Assembly (NCBI GenBank): GCA_949283235.1
Contig: CASDRY010000084.1
Location: 1 to 32,374 of the forward strand
Length of the DNA: 32,374 nucleotides
Direction of reading: 5' to 3'
Source of the DNA: an uncultured Spirochaetales bacterium
Lineage (GTDB): Bacteria > Spirochaetota > Spirochaetia > Sphaerochaetales > Sphaerochaetaceae
This document shows positions 1 to 7,497 of the stretch, piece by piece. A program made the position numbers and the translations under genes. Numbering within the stretch: the stretch's first letter is position 1; each line of letters opens with the position of its first letter. Below the pieces are notes generated by a model. That model saw only the letters and a list, made by a program, of their open reading frames with translations, had not been told where the DNA came from and did not search any database.

Positions 1-2
1 GT

Positions 3-716
3 AAGGAAGCATATGTACAAGGGCTTGTTTCAGGTATTCTAACGAATGATATTGAGAAGCGGTATAAGATTGCGTATAAGGAAGCCTTTGAAAGAATGGC
101 TCAGCATCTTATGAACATAGCACCTTCCAAAATTAATTATGCCGATATCTCTTCCTTGTTTGGTTTCCGGTCAAAGCATACAGCTGCGAACTATGTCGGA
201 TATCTTGAAAAGGCTTATCTCATGTGCCTGATTCCAAAGTTCTCTTACAAAAGCCAGAAACGGATACAGGGGAATAAGGCTTATACTATAGATATATCAC
301 TGATGAATATGAGAAGGGATGCCTTTGCCTCTGAAAATCTTGGGTGGAGGTTGGAGTCTATAGTGTTGATAGAGTTGCTTCGTAGAGGTCGTCCAGAAGG
401 ACTGGATATAGCCTATTGGGAGGAAAGGAGCAGCGAATGCGATTTTCTGGTTTGCAGAGGCCGTGACGTCATAGCAGTTGTCCAAGTCTCATATGATATT
501 TCAAATGAAAGGACATTGAAACGTGAGATAAAGGGGCTTGTATCTGCGGCTCAGAAGACTGGATGTAAAAATCTTCTGCTTATAACTGATTATGAGAATA
601 AGGTATTCGAAGAATCTGGATTTACGATAAGAATCGTTCCTGCATATGCATGGCTTTCTGATAGGAAACCATTGGAAATCTCGTCGGTTGATAATGGGAA
701 ATCTCGTCGGTTGTGA
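3..716 (+). CDS. AAA+ ATPase, DUF4143 C-terminal part (5' partial)
   Basis: This is the C-terminal part of a predicted ATPase of the AAA/DUF4143 type. The frame is open from base 3 to the left edge, so the N-terminal ATPase half with its Walker motifs lies outside the window; the ATG at 96 is internal. The visible part has a winged-helix-like segment (SSLFGFRSKHTAANYVGYL, then KAYL) followed by a restriction-endonuclease-like fold with E-C-D-F and V-V-Q-V-S, the pattern usual for DUF4143 C-termini. The family is widespread and multicopy in gut anaerobes; its cellular role is not established. The last codons (EISSVDNGKSRRL) are encoded by the first two units of a 23-bp tandem repeat, so the native C-terminus may have been replaced by repeat sequence. 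Family call fairly sure; function unknown. Confidence 0.75.
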   Translation, partial: KEAYVQGLVSGILTNDIEKRYKIAYKEAFERMAQHLMNIAPSKINYADISSLFGFRSKHTAANYVGYLEKAYLMCLIPKFSYKSQKRIQGNKAYTIDISLMNMRRDAFASENLGWRLESIVLIELLRRGRPEGLDIAYWEERSSECDFLVCRGRDVIAVVQVSYDISNERTLKREIKGLVSAAQKTGCKNLLLITDYENKVFEESGFTIRIVPAYAWLSDRKPLEISSVDNGKSRRL

Positions 717-765
717 TTTGGAAATTCTGTCGGTTGATAATGGGAAATCTTGGCGGTTGTGTTTT
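674..765. repeat. Four 23-bp tandem repeats with alternating ends
   Basis: Four head-to-tail 23-bp units lie at 674-696, 697-719, 720-742 and 743-765. Each begins with a variant of GGAAATCTCGTCGGTTG. Units 1 and 3 end in ATAATG; units 2 and 4 end in TGATTT or TGTTTT, giving a 46-bp higher-order period. Unit 3 reads TTCTG and unit 4 reads TTGGC in the middle, so the array is degenerating to the right. The stop codon of the upstream ATPase gene lies in unit 2. There are no unique spacers, so this is not a CRISPR array. Confidence 0.9.
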
Positions 766-913
766 GTATGCAATAAAATTCAAATGGCATATATTCTAAG
801 TCTGATTCATAGAAAGCTTGTTTTTTGATAAAGACATTTTTAGTTGTTGTTATCATTCGATGATGATTAGGAAATAGTTTTTCTCGATAAACTTGGAATA
901 TAGGAGGTATAGC

Positions 914-1108
914 ATGGCTATTGAATCATTCAGCAGAACATTCACTGTAAATCCTGATTGGGGTATCAAGAACCTTGGGAAAGCTATCGACAACGGATCT
1001 CCTACTGTAAAAAGGTTAAGTACACCAGAAGCCAAAGCCTGGTTTAAAGAAGCAACTACCATGACTCCTGAAAAAGCAGCTAGACTTAAAGTAAGGTATG
1101 GCAAGTGA
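914..1108 (+). CDS. Small hypothetical protein, 64 residues
   Basis: I do not recognise this gene. The start is set by a strong ribosome site, AGGAGG at 902-907, seven bases before the ATG at 914. The protein starts MAIESFSRTFTVNP and is basic at the C-terminus (EKAARLKVRYGK), with no membrane segment or cysteine. The short size, one beta-like start and helical C-terminal half recall antitoxin-like orphan proteins, but no toxin partner is adjacent, so that is only a guess. It stands alone between the repeat-ended ATPase gene and a broken outer-membrane gene. A possible promoter (TTGATA at 825, 17 bp, TGTTAT at 848) is weak. Real-gene call rests on the ribosome site and clean reading frame. 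Confidence 0.6.
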   Translation: MAIESFSRTFTVNPDWGIKNLGKAIDNGSPTVKRLSTPEAKAWFKEATTMTPEKAARLKVRYGK

Positions 1109-1307
1109 GATTGTCTAGTTATATGTAGCTCTGTAATGTAGAAGAGGGGAAGAGCTCTGAAAGCTTTATCATTTTGCATATCTATGATTGATATAGCTAG
1201 CTTTTCTTGATTCATCCAATTCTCTTTTCCTTGGCTTTGGATTTAGACAAAATATCACAAGTGTGGCAAAAGTAGATGATTTTGGAAGCTGCTCGGTAAA
1301 GCTACAT

Positions 1308-1313
1308 TATAAT
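1308..1313 (+). promoter_or_regulatory. Possible -10 box before the barrel pseudogene
   Basis: A perfect TATAAT lies 30 bases before the start at 1343. The best -35 candidate, TTGGAA at 1282, gives a 20-bp spacer, longer than usual, so this is a weak call. Confidence 0.35.
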
Positions 1314-1342
1314 TAAAGGCATCATAGATATCGGAGGTGTTT

Positions 1343-1993
1343 ATGAAAAAGGTAGTATCTATCCTTCTTTGTCTGGTGCTTTTAACAGGAGCAGTTTTCG
1401 CAGCAGAAGGAAGAATCGGTGTATCGTTGGTGCCTGAGTGGTTCTTTGGTGGTCCAAAGGTTAATAATGAAGTTTCCGATAATACAGGATCTACATCATT
1501 TATGCTTTTGGCTGAAGGTGCGAACTATTTTTGAAAAGAGGGCGGACTTGGTATCGAGTATGGTCTTGGTGTCAAATTCCCTATAAATACCTGGACTGGA
1601 GATATCAAAGCAGAAGATGATAGTGCATCCGCTTTTGCAGTTAAGGTCGGTCTTGGATATAGACATGAATTCAATGATCTGATTGGTATTTCTCTTGGTG
1701 CAGGTGCTCTTGGTAGTGTAACAAGGGTGTCTGAAGGTGGTGAGATATTCGGTCAGACTATTTCAGGATCATCCACAACATTCATCCTTGATCTTTATGG
1801 AAGTGTAGCTGCAGATTTCACGCTAATTGATGTTCTCCGTTTGGAAGTTGGTGCAATGCTTGGCGGACCTGTATATACAGGATCTTCAGCTGAAGTTTCA
1901 ATCGGCGGCGGCTCTTGGGGAAGCGATCCTGTAGATCTTAACTACGGCGGTTTCAATCTTGCCCCATTTGTAAGAGTTTCTTTCGTTTATTAA
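1343..1993 (+). pseudogene. Outer-membrane beta-barrel protein, interrupted by in-frame TGA
   Basis: The gene starts at ATG 1343 behind GGAGG (1333-1337) and encodes a signal peptide (MKK, hydrophobic core, AVFA) followed by short alternating, glycine-rich strands. A single TGA at 1532-1534 stops it after 63 residues. The same frame then continues without another stop to 1993, encoding KEGGLGIEYGLGVKFP, several more amphipathic strands and a C-terminus ending PFVRVSFVY, typical for a small outer-membrane barrel whose last residue is aromatic. Restoring the TGA to a glycine or tryptophan codon gives one intact protein of 216 residues. Either a recent nonsense mutation or a sequencing error explains this. 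A terminator-like hairpin follows at once. Confidence 0.8.
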
Positions 1994-1998
1994 TTCAT

Positions 1999-2035
1999 TT
2001 CCCTCTGGATTTGTTTGTGTCCAGGGGGGATTATT
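1999..2035 (+). terminator. Terminator-like hairpin after the barrel gene
   Basis: TCCCTCTGGA (2000-2009) can pair with TCCAGGGGGGA (2020-2030), with one G-T wobble and an extra G, over a T-rich loop. It is followed by TTATTCTGTT. It closes the broken barrel gene before the next gene. Confidence 0.6.
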
Positions 2036-2073
2036 CTGTTAACTGATAGCTCTTCTTTTGCTATCATGCAGTC

Positions 2074-2805
2074 GTGTCTGATTTCTGGAAAACGAGATTC
2101 ACTATAGATGATGGTCTTGGTATGGGAAGCTATAGCATTGGGCATTTTGCCTGGCTTCTTCTCATGTTTATCCTTATATTCATCGTTGGCAGAAGATATA
2201 GAAGCTCTGACGAGAGAGGAAGAAACAGAATCAGATGGGTAGTTGCTTCCCTTATTCTTCTTGATGAGATCGTAAAGGATATAATCACGCCATTAACTGG
2301 GCAGTGGGACTGGAGTTTCCTTCCGCTGCATCTCTGCTCGATATCTGTTTTCGTGGTGCTTTTCCATGCAATCACAAAAAGTAAGTTCTTAGAGGAGTAT
2401 CTGTATGCATTAACGCTTCCGACAGCTTGTATGGCAATGGTCTTCCCGGATTGGACAGGAAAGCTTCCTTTTTTCAATCTGATGTGCATCCATTCATTCT
2501 CAATACATCTTCTTCTGGTGCTTTATCCTTGCCTTCTTTTGTATGGTGGATTCAAGCCATCCTGGAAAAGGCTCAGGGTTATAATCCCCATTGTAGCTGT
2601 TATTGCTGTTATAATGCATTTTGTAAACAATGCACTATCAACTAACTTCTTCTTCGTAAATGGGGGAGGAGATGGTGCGAATCCGCTTTCTCTTCTAGAG
2701 AATTATGTGGGATGGTGGTATCTTCTCGCCATGCCTGTCATTGGTGCTATTTGCTGGATTCCTATGTATCTTATCCCAAATAGGCACAAATCCAAGAAAA
2801 AGTAA
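2074..2805 (+). CDS. YwaF-like (TIGR02206 / TMEM164-type) integral membrane protein
   Basis: A polytopic inner-membrane protein of 243 residues with about six or seven hydrophobic helices and a basic cytoplasmic tail (RHKSKKK). It fits the YwaF/TIGR02206 family, marked here by a GHFAWLLL start helix, WDWSFLPLHLCSIS in the middle, and a late segment with ENYVGWWYLL. The biochemical role of the family in bacteria is not well defined. The start is uncertain: the GTG at 2074 gives the full N-terminal segment but has no clear ribosome site, and the next in-frame start is ATG 2122 just before the first helix. A stop at 2047 rules out longer forms. It stands between a terminator and the serA promoter, so it is probably monocistronic. 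Confidence 0.75.
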   Translation: MSDFWKTRFTIDDGLGMGSYSIGHFAWLLLMFILIFIVGRRYRSSDERGRNRIRWVVASLILLDEIVKDIITPLTGQWDWSFLPLHLCSISVFVVLFHAITKSKFLEEYLYALTLPTACMAMVFPDWTGKLPFFNLMCIHSFSIHLLLVLYPCLLLYGGFKPSWKRLRVIIPIVAVIAVIMHFVNNALSTNFFFVNGGGDGANPLSLLENYVGWWYLLAMPVIGAICWIPMYLIPNRHKSKKK

Positions 2806-2843
2806 GCAGAATTTTAAGATTACGTCAGAAAGTCCTATTTGAT

Positions 2844-2872
2844 TTGACAGCTACCGCAACTCATGTGATACT
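2844..2872 (+). promoter_or_regulatory. Strong predicted promoter for serA-serC-lrp
   Basis: TTGACA at 2844-2849, a 17-bp spacer, and GATACT at 2867-2872 preceded by TG-T (extended -10). Transcription would start near 2879, about 23 bases before serA, leaving a short leader with AAAGGAG. Confidence 0.75.
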
Positions 2873-2901
2873 GATTTCGTAAAACATTAAAAGGAGTGCC
2901 T

Positions 2902-3783
2902 ATGCTGATTCTAATCTCCGATGCATTCGACAAGAGCCTTCCCCAGAAGCTCTCTGTCTACGGCGAAGTCACAGACGATAAGTCTAGACTTGGCGAAGCT
3001 GATGTGGTCCTTATCCGTTCAAAGACAAAAGCCACAAAGGAATATATTGATTCTGCTCCTAATCTCAAGCTGATAATCCGAGGTGGTGTCGGTATGGATA
3101 ATATCGACAAGGAGTATTGCAAGGAAAAAGGAATAATAGCTGTCAATACTCCAAAGTCCTCAGCTATAGCTGTTGCTGAGCTTGCGTTTGCTCTGATGAT
3201 CTCGGTTCCTTGTCATATTCCATTCTATGATGGGACAATGAAGAAAGGGGAGTGGCAGAAGAGCGTAAAGCGTACAGAGCTCTATGGAAAGACACTTTGC
3301 CTGCTTGGAATGGGAAACATCGCAAGAAAGGTTGCGGAGAGGGCAAAAGCCTTCGGAATGAGAGTTGTCGCATATGATAAATATGTCGAGACTTCGGAGT
3401 TTGCAGAGATGATGAGCCTGGAAGATGCTGTCAAGGATGCAGATTATATCTCAATGCATCTTCCTTATACTCCAGAGACAGATAAGATGGTAAATGCCTC
3501 CCTGATTGCAAAAATGACTAAGCATCCTGTGATCATCAATACAGGAAGAGGCAAGTGTGTAGATGAAAATGATGTCGCAGAAGCGCTGAAGAGCGGAGCT
3601 CTTTCCTGGTTCTGCACAGATGTCTACTCATCTGAGCCACCTGCTTCGGATAATCCGCTTCTCTCTTGTGAGAATGTCACATTCACGCCGCATGTAGGTG
3701 CAAATACAGTTGAGAACCTCCTGAGAATAGGAGAGGAGGTCTATGAAACTATAGGTAAGCTGAAGGAGGAAGGAAAGATATGA
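2902..3783 (+). CDS. serA: D-3-phosphoglycerate dehydrogenase, short form
   Basis: Oxidises 3-phosphoglycerate to 3-phosphohydroxypyruvate with NAD, the first step of serine synthesis. From ATG 2902 (AAGGAG at 2891) it is 293 residues. The Rossmann motif is G136-M-G138-N-I-A141 with an acidic D159 for the NAD ribose; the catalytic set of the D-2-hydroxyacid dehydrogenase family is visible as R216 (NTGRG), E245 (SSEPP) and H264 (TPHVG). The protein ends soon after the catalytic domain, so the ACT or other C-terminal regulatory domain of long SerA forms is absent and serine feedback through ACT is not expected. Its last codon overlaps serC by ATGA. A related hydroxyacid dehydrogenase would look similar, but the serC neighbour makes SerA by far the likeliest call. 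Confidence 0.92.
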   Translation: MLILISDAFDKSLPQKLSVYGEVTDDKSRLGEADVVLIRSKTKATKEYIDSAPNLKLIIRGGVGMDNIDKEYCKEKGIIAVNTPKSSAIAVAELAFALMISVPCHIPFYDGTMKKGEWQKSVKRTELYGKTLCLLGMGNIARKVAERAKAFGMRVVAYDKYVETSEFAEMMSLEDAVKDADYISMHLPYTPETDKMVNASLIAKMTKHPVIINTGRGKCVDENDVAEALKSGALSWFCTDVYSSEPPASDNPLLSCENVTFTPHVGANTVENLLRIGEEVYETIGKLKEEGKI

Positions 3784-4862
3784 GAAAACTCAATTTCGCA
3801 GCAGGTCCATCTGTAATGCCGATGGAAGTCCTGGAGGAAATCCAGAAGAATATCGTGGACTACCATGGAAAGGGCCTTTCGATTATCGAGGCTTCCCATA
3901 GAGGCGGTATGTTTGAGGAGATGTATGATGAATGCCTTGCAGATTTCCGCTCGATTCTTTCCATTCCCGATGATTACGATGTTTACTTCCTTGGAGGTGG
4001 TGCAACCCTTCAGTTCACCATGATTCCTATGAACTTCCTCTTGGAGGGAAAGCACGCAGATTACACAAAGACAGGATCCTGGTCGAATAAAGCCGCAGAC
4101 GATGCTGCAAAGCTTGGTAATGTGAATATCATCTTCGATGGAAAGGAGAGCGGTTACACGACTCTTCCAGATCCGAAGACCATCAAGCCAAGCGATGGCT
4201 CATGCTATTTCTATCTCTGCTCCAATGAGACAATAGGAGGAATCGAATGGCAGGATTTCCCGGATACCGGTGATGTTCCTCTCATCGCTGACATGTCCTC
4301 TGATATGCTCTCCCGTCCTGTGGATGTTTCCAAGTTCGCTATGATCTATGGAGGTGTGCAGAAGAACCTAGGTCCTGCAGGAGCTACATTCATCATCATG
4401 AAGCATGACATGCTTGAGAAGCGCAATCCTGGAATGACAGCATACATGGATTATGCTAAGCATGCTAAAGACAGAGGTCTTTATAATACCCCTCCTGTAT
4501 TCTCGATCTGGGCTGTCGGTCTTGTCCTGAAATGGATCAAGGAGAATGGCGGGGTAAAGGGTATGCAGGAGAATGCTGCTGTAAAGTCTGGATACATCTA
4601 TGATGTTATAGATAATTCCTCCGGCTTCTATCGTTCTCCTGTAGATTCCAGATACCGCTCAAGGATGAATGTCGTGTTCCGCTGTCCATCTGAGGAGCTT
4701 GAGGCGAAATTCCTTGCCGAAGCTCAGAGAGAGGGAATGATAGGTCTTAAAGGACACAGATCCGTTGGTGGACTCAGAGCAAGTCTTTACAATGCGCTTC
4801 CTGTTGAAGATGCTGCGTCGCTTGCAATGTTTATGAAGGATTTTGAGAAGAGGAATGGTTAA
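3780..4862 (+). CDS. serC: Phosphoserine aminotransferase
   Basis: PLP enzyme that transaminates 3-phosphohydroxypyruvate with glutamate to give O-phosphoserine. Length 360 is the usual size. Features in order: the N-terminal NFAAGPSVMP segment; SHRGGMFEEM; the PLP-phosphate loop GGGATLQF (about 72-79); SNETIGGIEW, with D171 in ADMSSD; and the PLP lysine K195 in YGGVQKNLGPAG. The C-terminal GLKGHRSVGGLRASLYNA matches the substrate-binding end of SerC. The ATG overlaps the serA stop by four bases, so the two are translationally coupled. The 3' end overlaps the Lrp-type gene by eight bases. No serB (phosphoserine phosphatase) is seen nearby. Confidence 0.97.
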   Translation: MRKLNFAAGPSVMPMEVLEEIQKNIVDYHGKGLSIIEASHRGGMFEEMYDECLADFRSILSIPDDYDVYFLGGGATLQFTMIPMNFLLEGKHADYTKTGSWSNKAADDAAKLGNVNIIFDGKESGYTTLPDPKTIKPSDGSCYFYLCSNETIGGIEWQDFPDTGDVPLIADMSSDMLSRPVDVSKFAMIYGGVQKNLGPAGATFIIMKHDMLEKRNPGMTAYMDYAKHAKDRGLYNTPPVFSIWAVGLVLKWIKENGGVKGMQENAAVKSGYIYDVIDNSSGFYRSPVDSRYRSRMNVVFRCPSEELEAKFLAEAQREGMIGLKGHRSVGGLRASLYNALPVEDAASLAMFMKDFEKRNG

Positions 4863-5310
4863 GAAACTAGACGACACTAACAAAGCCATCATCAAGGCCC
4901 TTGGTGATGGCCGTCGCCCTTATTCCGCAGTTGCCGATGAGCTAGGGATTACAGAGAATACTGTACGCTCCAGAGTCAACAGGATGATTGATGAAGGGGT
5001 TCTCAGAATTACAGCGCTTGTTGATCCTTCCCTAATCCCTGGTGTTCAGGTAGTTGTGATGGGGGTTAAGCTGAAGACAATGGATCTGGAGAGAAAGGCT
5101 AGGGAGTTCTCAGCACTCAGAGGTGTCTTCTCCGCATCCGTTGTCACCGGACGGTATGATTTGATAGTTCAGCTGCAGCTGTCTGAGGAGGAGGGGTTAT
5201 CATTACTGGACTTCTTCAAATCGGAGCTTGTAAAAGTTGCGGAGGTGCAGGAGGTTGAGACTTTCGTGGTTTATCAATCATATGAACTCTGGATTCCATA
5301 CTGTATATGA
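4855..5310 (+). CDS. Lrp/AsnC-family transcriptional regulator
   Basis: A 151-residue Lrp/AsnC protein: an N-terminal helix-turn-helix (about residues 20-46, RPYSAVADELGITENTVRSR) and a RAM ligand-binding domain (about 65-145, with VVTGRYDLIVQLQLSEEE in the middle). Start ATG 4855 has GAAGAGGA before it, inside serC; TTG 4843 is a less likely alternative. It overlaps serC by eight bases and so is the third gene of the serine operon. Lrp/AsnC proteins bind amino acids and often regulate their own operon, so control of serAC by serine or a related amino acid is a fair inference, not shown. A strong terminator follows directly. Confidence 0.9.
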   Translation: MVKKLDDTNKAIIKALGDGRRPYSAVADELGITENTVRSRVNRMIDEGVLRITALVDPSLIPGVQVVVMGVKLKTMDLERKAREFSALRGVFSASVVTGRYDLIVQLQLSEEEGLSLLDFFKSELVKVAEVQEVETFVVYQSYELWIPYCI

Positions 5311-5316
5311 CTGAAA

Positions 5317-5340
5317 GCCCTCTTCGGAGGGTTTAATTTA
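5317..5340 (+). terminator. Rho-independent terminator of the serine operon
   Basis: CCCTC (5318-5322), loop TTCG, GAGGG (5327-5331), then TTTAATTTA. The C(UUCG)G tetraloop is unusually stable; it starts seven bases after the lrp stop. Confidence 0.9.
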
Positions 5341-5353
5341 TATTGCCGTTTCA

Positions 5354-5362
5354 TGCTATAAT
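5354..5362 (+). promoter_or_regulatory. Extended -10 promoter
   Basis: TGCTATAAT, that is TG-n plus a consensus TATAAT, 25 bases before the ATG at 5387. There is no good -35 at the right distance, as is common for extended -10 promoters. It drives the three-gene unit 5387-8075. Confidence 0.65.
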
Positions 5363-5386
5363 GAAAAACCTAAGAAGGAGTGAATA

Positions 5387-6358
5387 ATGATTTCAACTAA
5401 ATATATGGGATTGGATCTCAGGTCCCCGATTATAGTTTCCTCGGGACCGCTGACACAGAATATAGTATCGCTGAAGAAGGCTGAGGAGGCTGGAGCTGGA
5501 GCTGTCGTGCTGAAATCTATTTTCGAGGAGCAGATTGAGAAAGATGTCTCTTCTGAAATAGAGAGCAATGCGGAGTATCTTGGCCACTCTGAGGAGTCTT
5601 ATGCAGCATTCTCCAGAGATCGCTATATCGATAGATACATGAAGCTTCTTGCAGAAGCTAAGAAGACGCTTTCGATTCCTGTTATTGCATCTGTAAGCGC
5701 AAAGACGATGGATAACTGGATTGAATACGCTGAGTGTTTCGTGAAGTGCGGTGCAGATGGAGTCGAGCTGAATTACTATCCTATCTCATCGCAGGCAGAT
5801 GTCAGCGGTGCAGAAGTAGATAAGCGCATCGTAGCTTTTGCAGCAAAAGCAAGAGAAGCTATCGACGGACCTCTTTCAATAAAGATCGGCTACAAGTACT
5901 CATCGCTTGCTAATATCATCGCTTCCCTTGATAAAGCTGGAATAGATGGCATCGTGCTTTTCAACAGGTTCTTCCGCCCTGATATCGATATAGAGAATCT
6001 TCAGATCACAGCTCCCAATGCTCCTGTATCAGAGCCATCTGAGTATAGTGAGGCGCTTAGGTGGATTGGTCTTATGAGCGGAGAGATCAAGGCTGATCTC
6101 TGCGGAAATACAGGTATTCACTCTGGAGAGACTGTAGTTAAGATGCTCCTTTCCGGTGCTAAGGCTGTTGAAGTCTGCAGCGCTATCATAAAGAATGGAT
6201 TCTCAGTGATAGGTGAGATGAACTCCTTTATTGAAGGATGGATGGAGAAGCATGGCTATTCTACGCTGGATGAGTTTATCGGGCTTCTTTCACAGGAGCA
6301 TATCGAGGATGGCTGGAAGTGGGAGAGAACCCAGTTCCTGAAAACAATTGGTGAGTAA
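5387..6358 (+). CDS. Dihydroorotate dehydrogenase-like flavoprotein
   Basis: A 323-residue TIM-barrel protein of the dihydroorotate dehydrogenase-like group. It starts STKYMGLDLRSPIIVSSGPLT, as these proteins do, and keeps LSIKIGYKYS (flavin/substrate lysine), VLFNRFFRPDIDIENL, and the phosphate-binding end LCGNTGIHSGETVVKMLLSGA. The group is annotated as DHOD-like, but its real substrate is often uncertain, and no other pyrimidine gene is close. I therefore do not assign pyrD. ATG 5387 has AAGGAG 12-7 bases before it. The next gene starts eight bases after the stop, so they form an operon. Confidence 0.85.
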   Translation: MISTKYMGLDLRSPIIVSSGPLTQNIVSLKKAEEAGAGAVVLKSIFEEQIEKDVSSEIESNAEYLGHSEESYAAFSRDRYIDRYMKLLAEAKKTLSIPVIASVSAKTMDNWIEYAECFVKCGADGVELNYYPISSQADVSGAEVDKRIVAFAAKAREAIDGPLSIKIGYKYSSLANIIASLDKAGIDGIVLFNRFFRPDIDIENLQITAPNAPVSEPSEYSEALRWIGLMSGEIKADLCGNTGIHSGETVVKMLLSGAKAVEVCSAIIKNGFSVIGEMNSFIEGWMEKHGYSTLDEFIGLLSQEHIEDGWKWERTQFLKTIGE

Positions 6359-6366
6359 GGAGCAAT

Positions 6367-7497
6367 ATGGATTTCTCTAAATACAGCAATATAGCACCAT
6401 ACAGGGGAAAAGACGTTGATGATGCGATAAAAAGAGTTCTTGGTCATAAAGAGGAGCTTGGAGCTTTTGTCGCGATGCTTGTAGGGGATGGGGATAAGGA
6501 AGCTATCGGGAAATACCTTTCCATCATCATGGATAATATCGGTAGGGTGAAGTCATATACCGACTTCCAGAAGATGATTACAGCTGGGATATTCGTTCCC
6601 ACGATAATAGGACATACGATGAAGGGATTCTCCGACTCCGGTTATGATTCCATCGATCCAGGAAAGGGATATCTCTTCCTTTCGAACCACAGGGACATAA
6701 TCCTTGATTGCGCGCTCCTTGATTATACTCTTCTCAATCATAATAAGCCTCTTGTTGAGATGGCCTTTGGTGATAACCTCATGATCAATCAGTTTGTTGA
6801 GGATCTTTTCCGCCTTAATGGTGGTATCATCGTCCGCAGAGCGCTGAGCATGAAGGAGAAGTATCTCTCTTCGATAGAGCTCTCTTCATACTTTGTTGAG
6901 GGAATAACTGAGGAGAACCTTTCAATCTGGCTCGCACAGCGTTCAGGAAGAGCCAAGGATGGAATCGATGAGACCCAGCCTTCGATTATCAAAATGCTCT
7001 ATCTTTCACAGCGTGGTAAAGGAGTTTCGTTCTCAGAGCTTATCAACAAAATGAATATTCTTCCTGTTTCTATCAGCTATGAATATGACCCTAATGATAT
7101 CAACAAAGGTCGTGAAGAGATTCTGAAAGAACAGCAGAATGGCGAGTATGAGAAGAAGAAATATGAGGATCTGATTTCCATGACAAAAGGAATGAAGGAT
7201 CAGAAGGGCAGGGTGCATCTTGCTGTTGGTACCCCGATAAGCGGGGATTTCAGCACCCCGGAGGAAGTTGCCCGCGAGGTTGATAGACAGATCCATCTCA
7301 ATTACAAGCTCTGGGATACTAATCTCTTTGCCTATGATTATATGGAAAAGACAGACAGATTCGCCAAGGAGCTTTCGGATTTCGATGGAGAAGCTTTCCT
7401 TTCAAGATTCTCCCATCTAACTCCTGCTGTCCGTGACTTCGTGCTCAATAGCTATGCAAATCCAGTTCGTTCAAGGCTTAAGGAGGAAGAGGTATGA
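6367..7497 (+). CDS. Lysophospholipid-type (PlsC-like) acyltransferase
   Basis: A 376-residue member of the glycerolipid acyltransferase superfamily. The catalytic block is SNHRDIILD (N107-H108 to D114): the usual H-x4-D spacing is H-x5-D, with a nearer D110, a form I associate with the NHRDI-type subgroup of these enzymes. Further blocks are GGIIVRR (about 152-158), and SIWLAQRSGRAKDG (about 186-199), which matches the acyl-acceptor binding region; then LPVSISYEYDP. It probably transfers an acyl group to a lysophospholipid or glycerol-phosphate at the membrane. It has no clear signal peptide. AAGGAG precedes ATG 6367, and its stop overlaps the next gene by ATGA. Confidence 0.8.
   Translation: MDFSKYSNIAPYRGKDVDDAIKRVLGHKEELGAFVAMLVGDGDKEAIGKYLSIIMDNIGRVKSYTDFQKMITAGIFVPTIIGHTMKGFSDSGYDSIDPGKGYLFLSNHRDIILDCALLDYTLLNHNKPLVEMAFGDNLMINQFVEDLFRLNGGIIVRRALSMKEKYLSSIELSSYFVEGITEENLSIWLAQRSGRAKDGIDETQPSIIKMLYLSQRGKGVSFSELINKMNILPVSISYEYDPNDINKGREEILKEQQNGEYEKKKYEDLISMTKGMKDQKGRVHLAVGTPISGDFSTPEEVAREVDRQIHLNYKLWDTNLFAYDYMEKTDRFAKELSDFDGEAFLSRFSHLTPAVRDFVLNSYANPVRSRLKEEEV

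Noticed and set aside
674-765. CRISPR array
   Set aside because: The repeats are directly adjacent with no unique spacers, and no cas gene is near.
853-1215. 120-residue minus-strand frame over the 64-residue gene
   Set aside because: No ribosome site and no recognisable features; it is the complement of a gene with a strong ribosome site.
1532-1534. TGA read as selenocysteine or by an alternative code
   Set aside because: No stem like a SECIS element follows, an outer-membrane barrel is not expected to have selenocysteine, and other genes in the window end in TGA and have no internal TGA.
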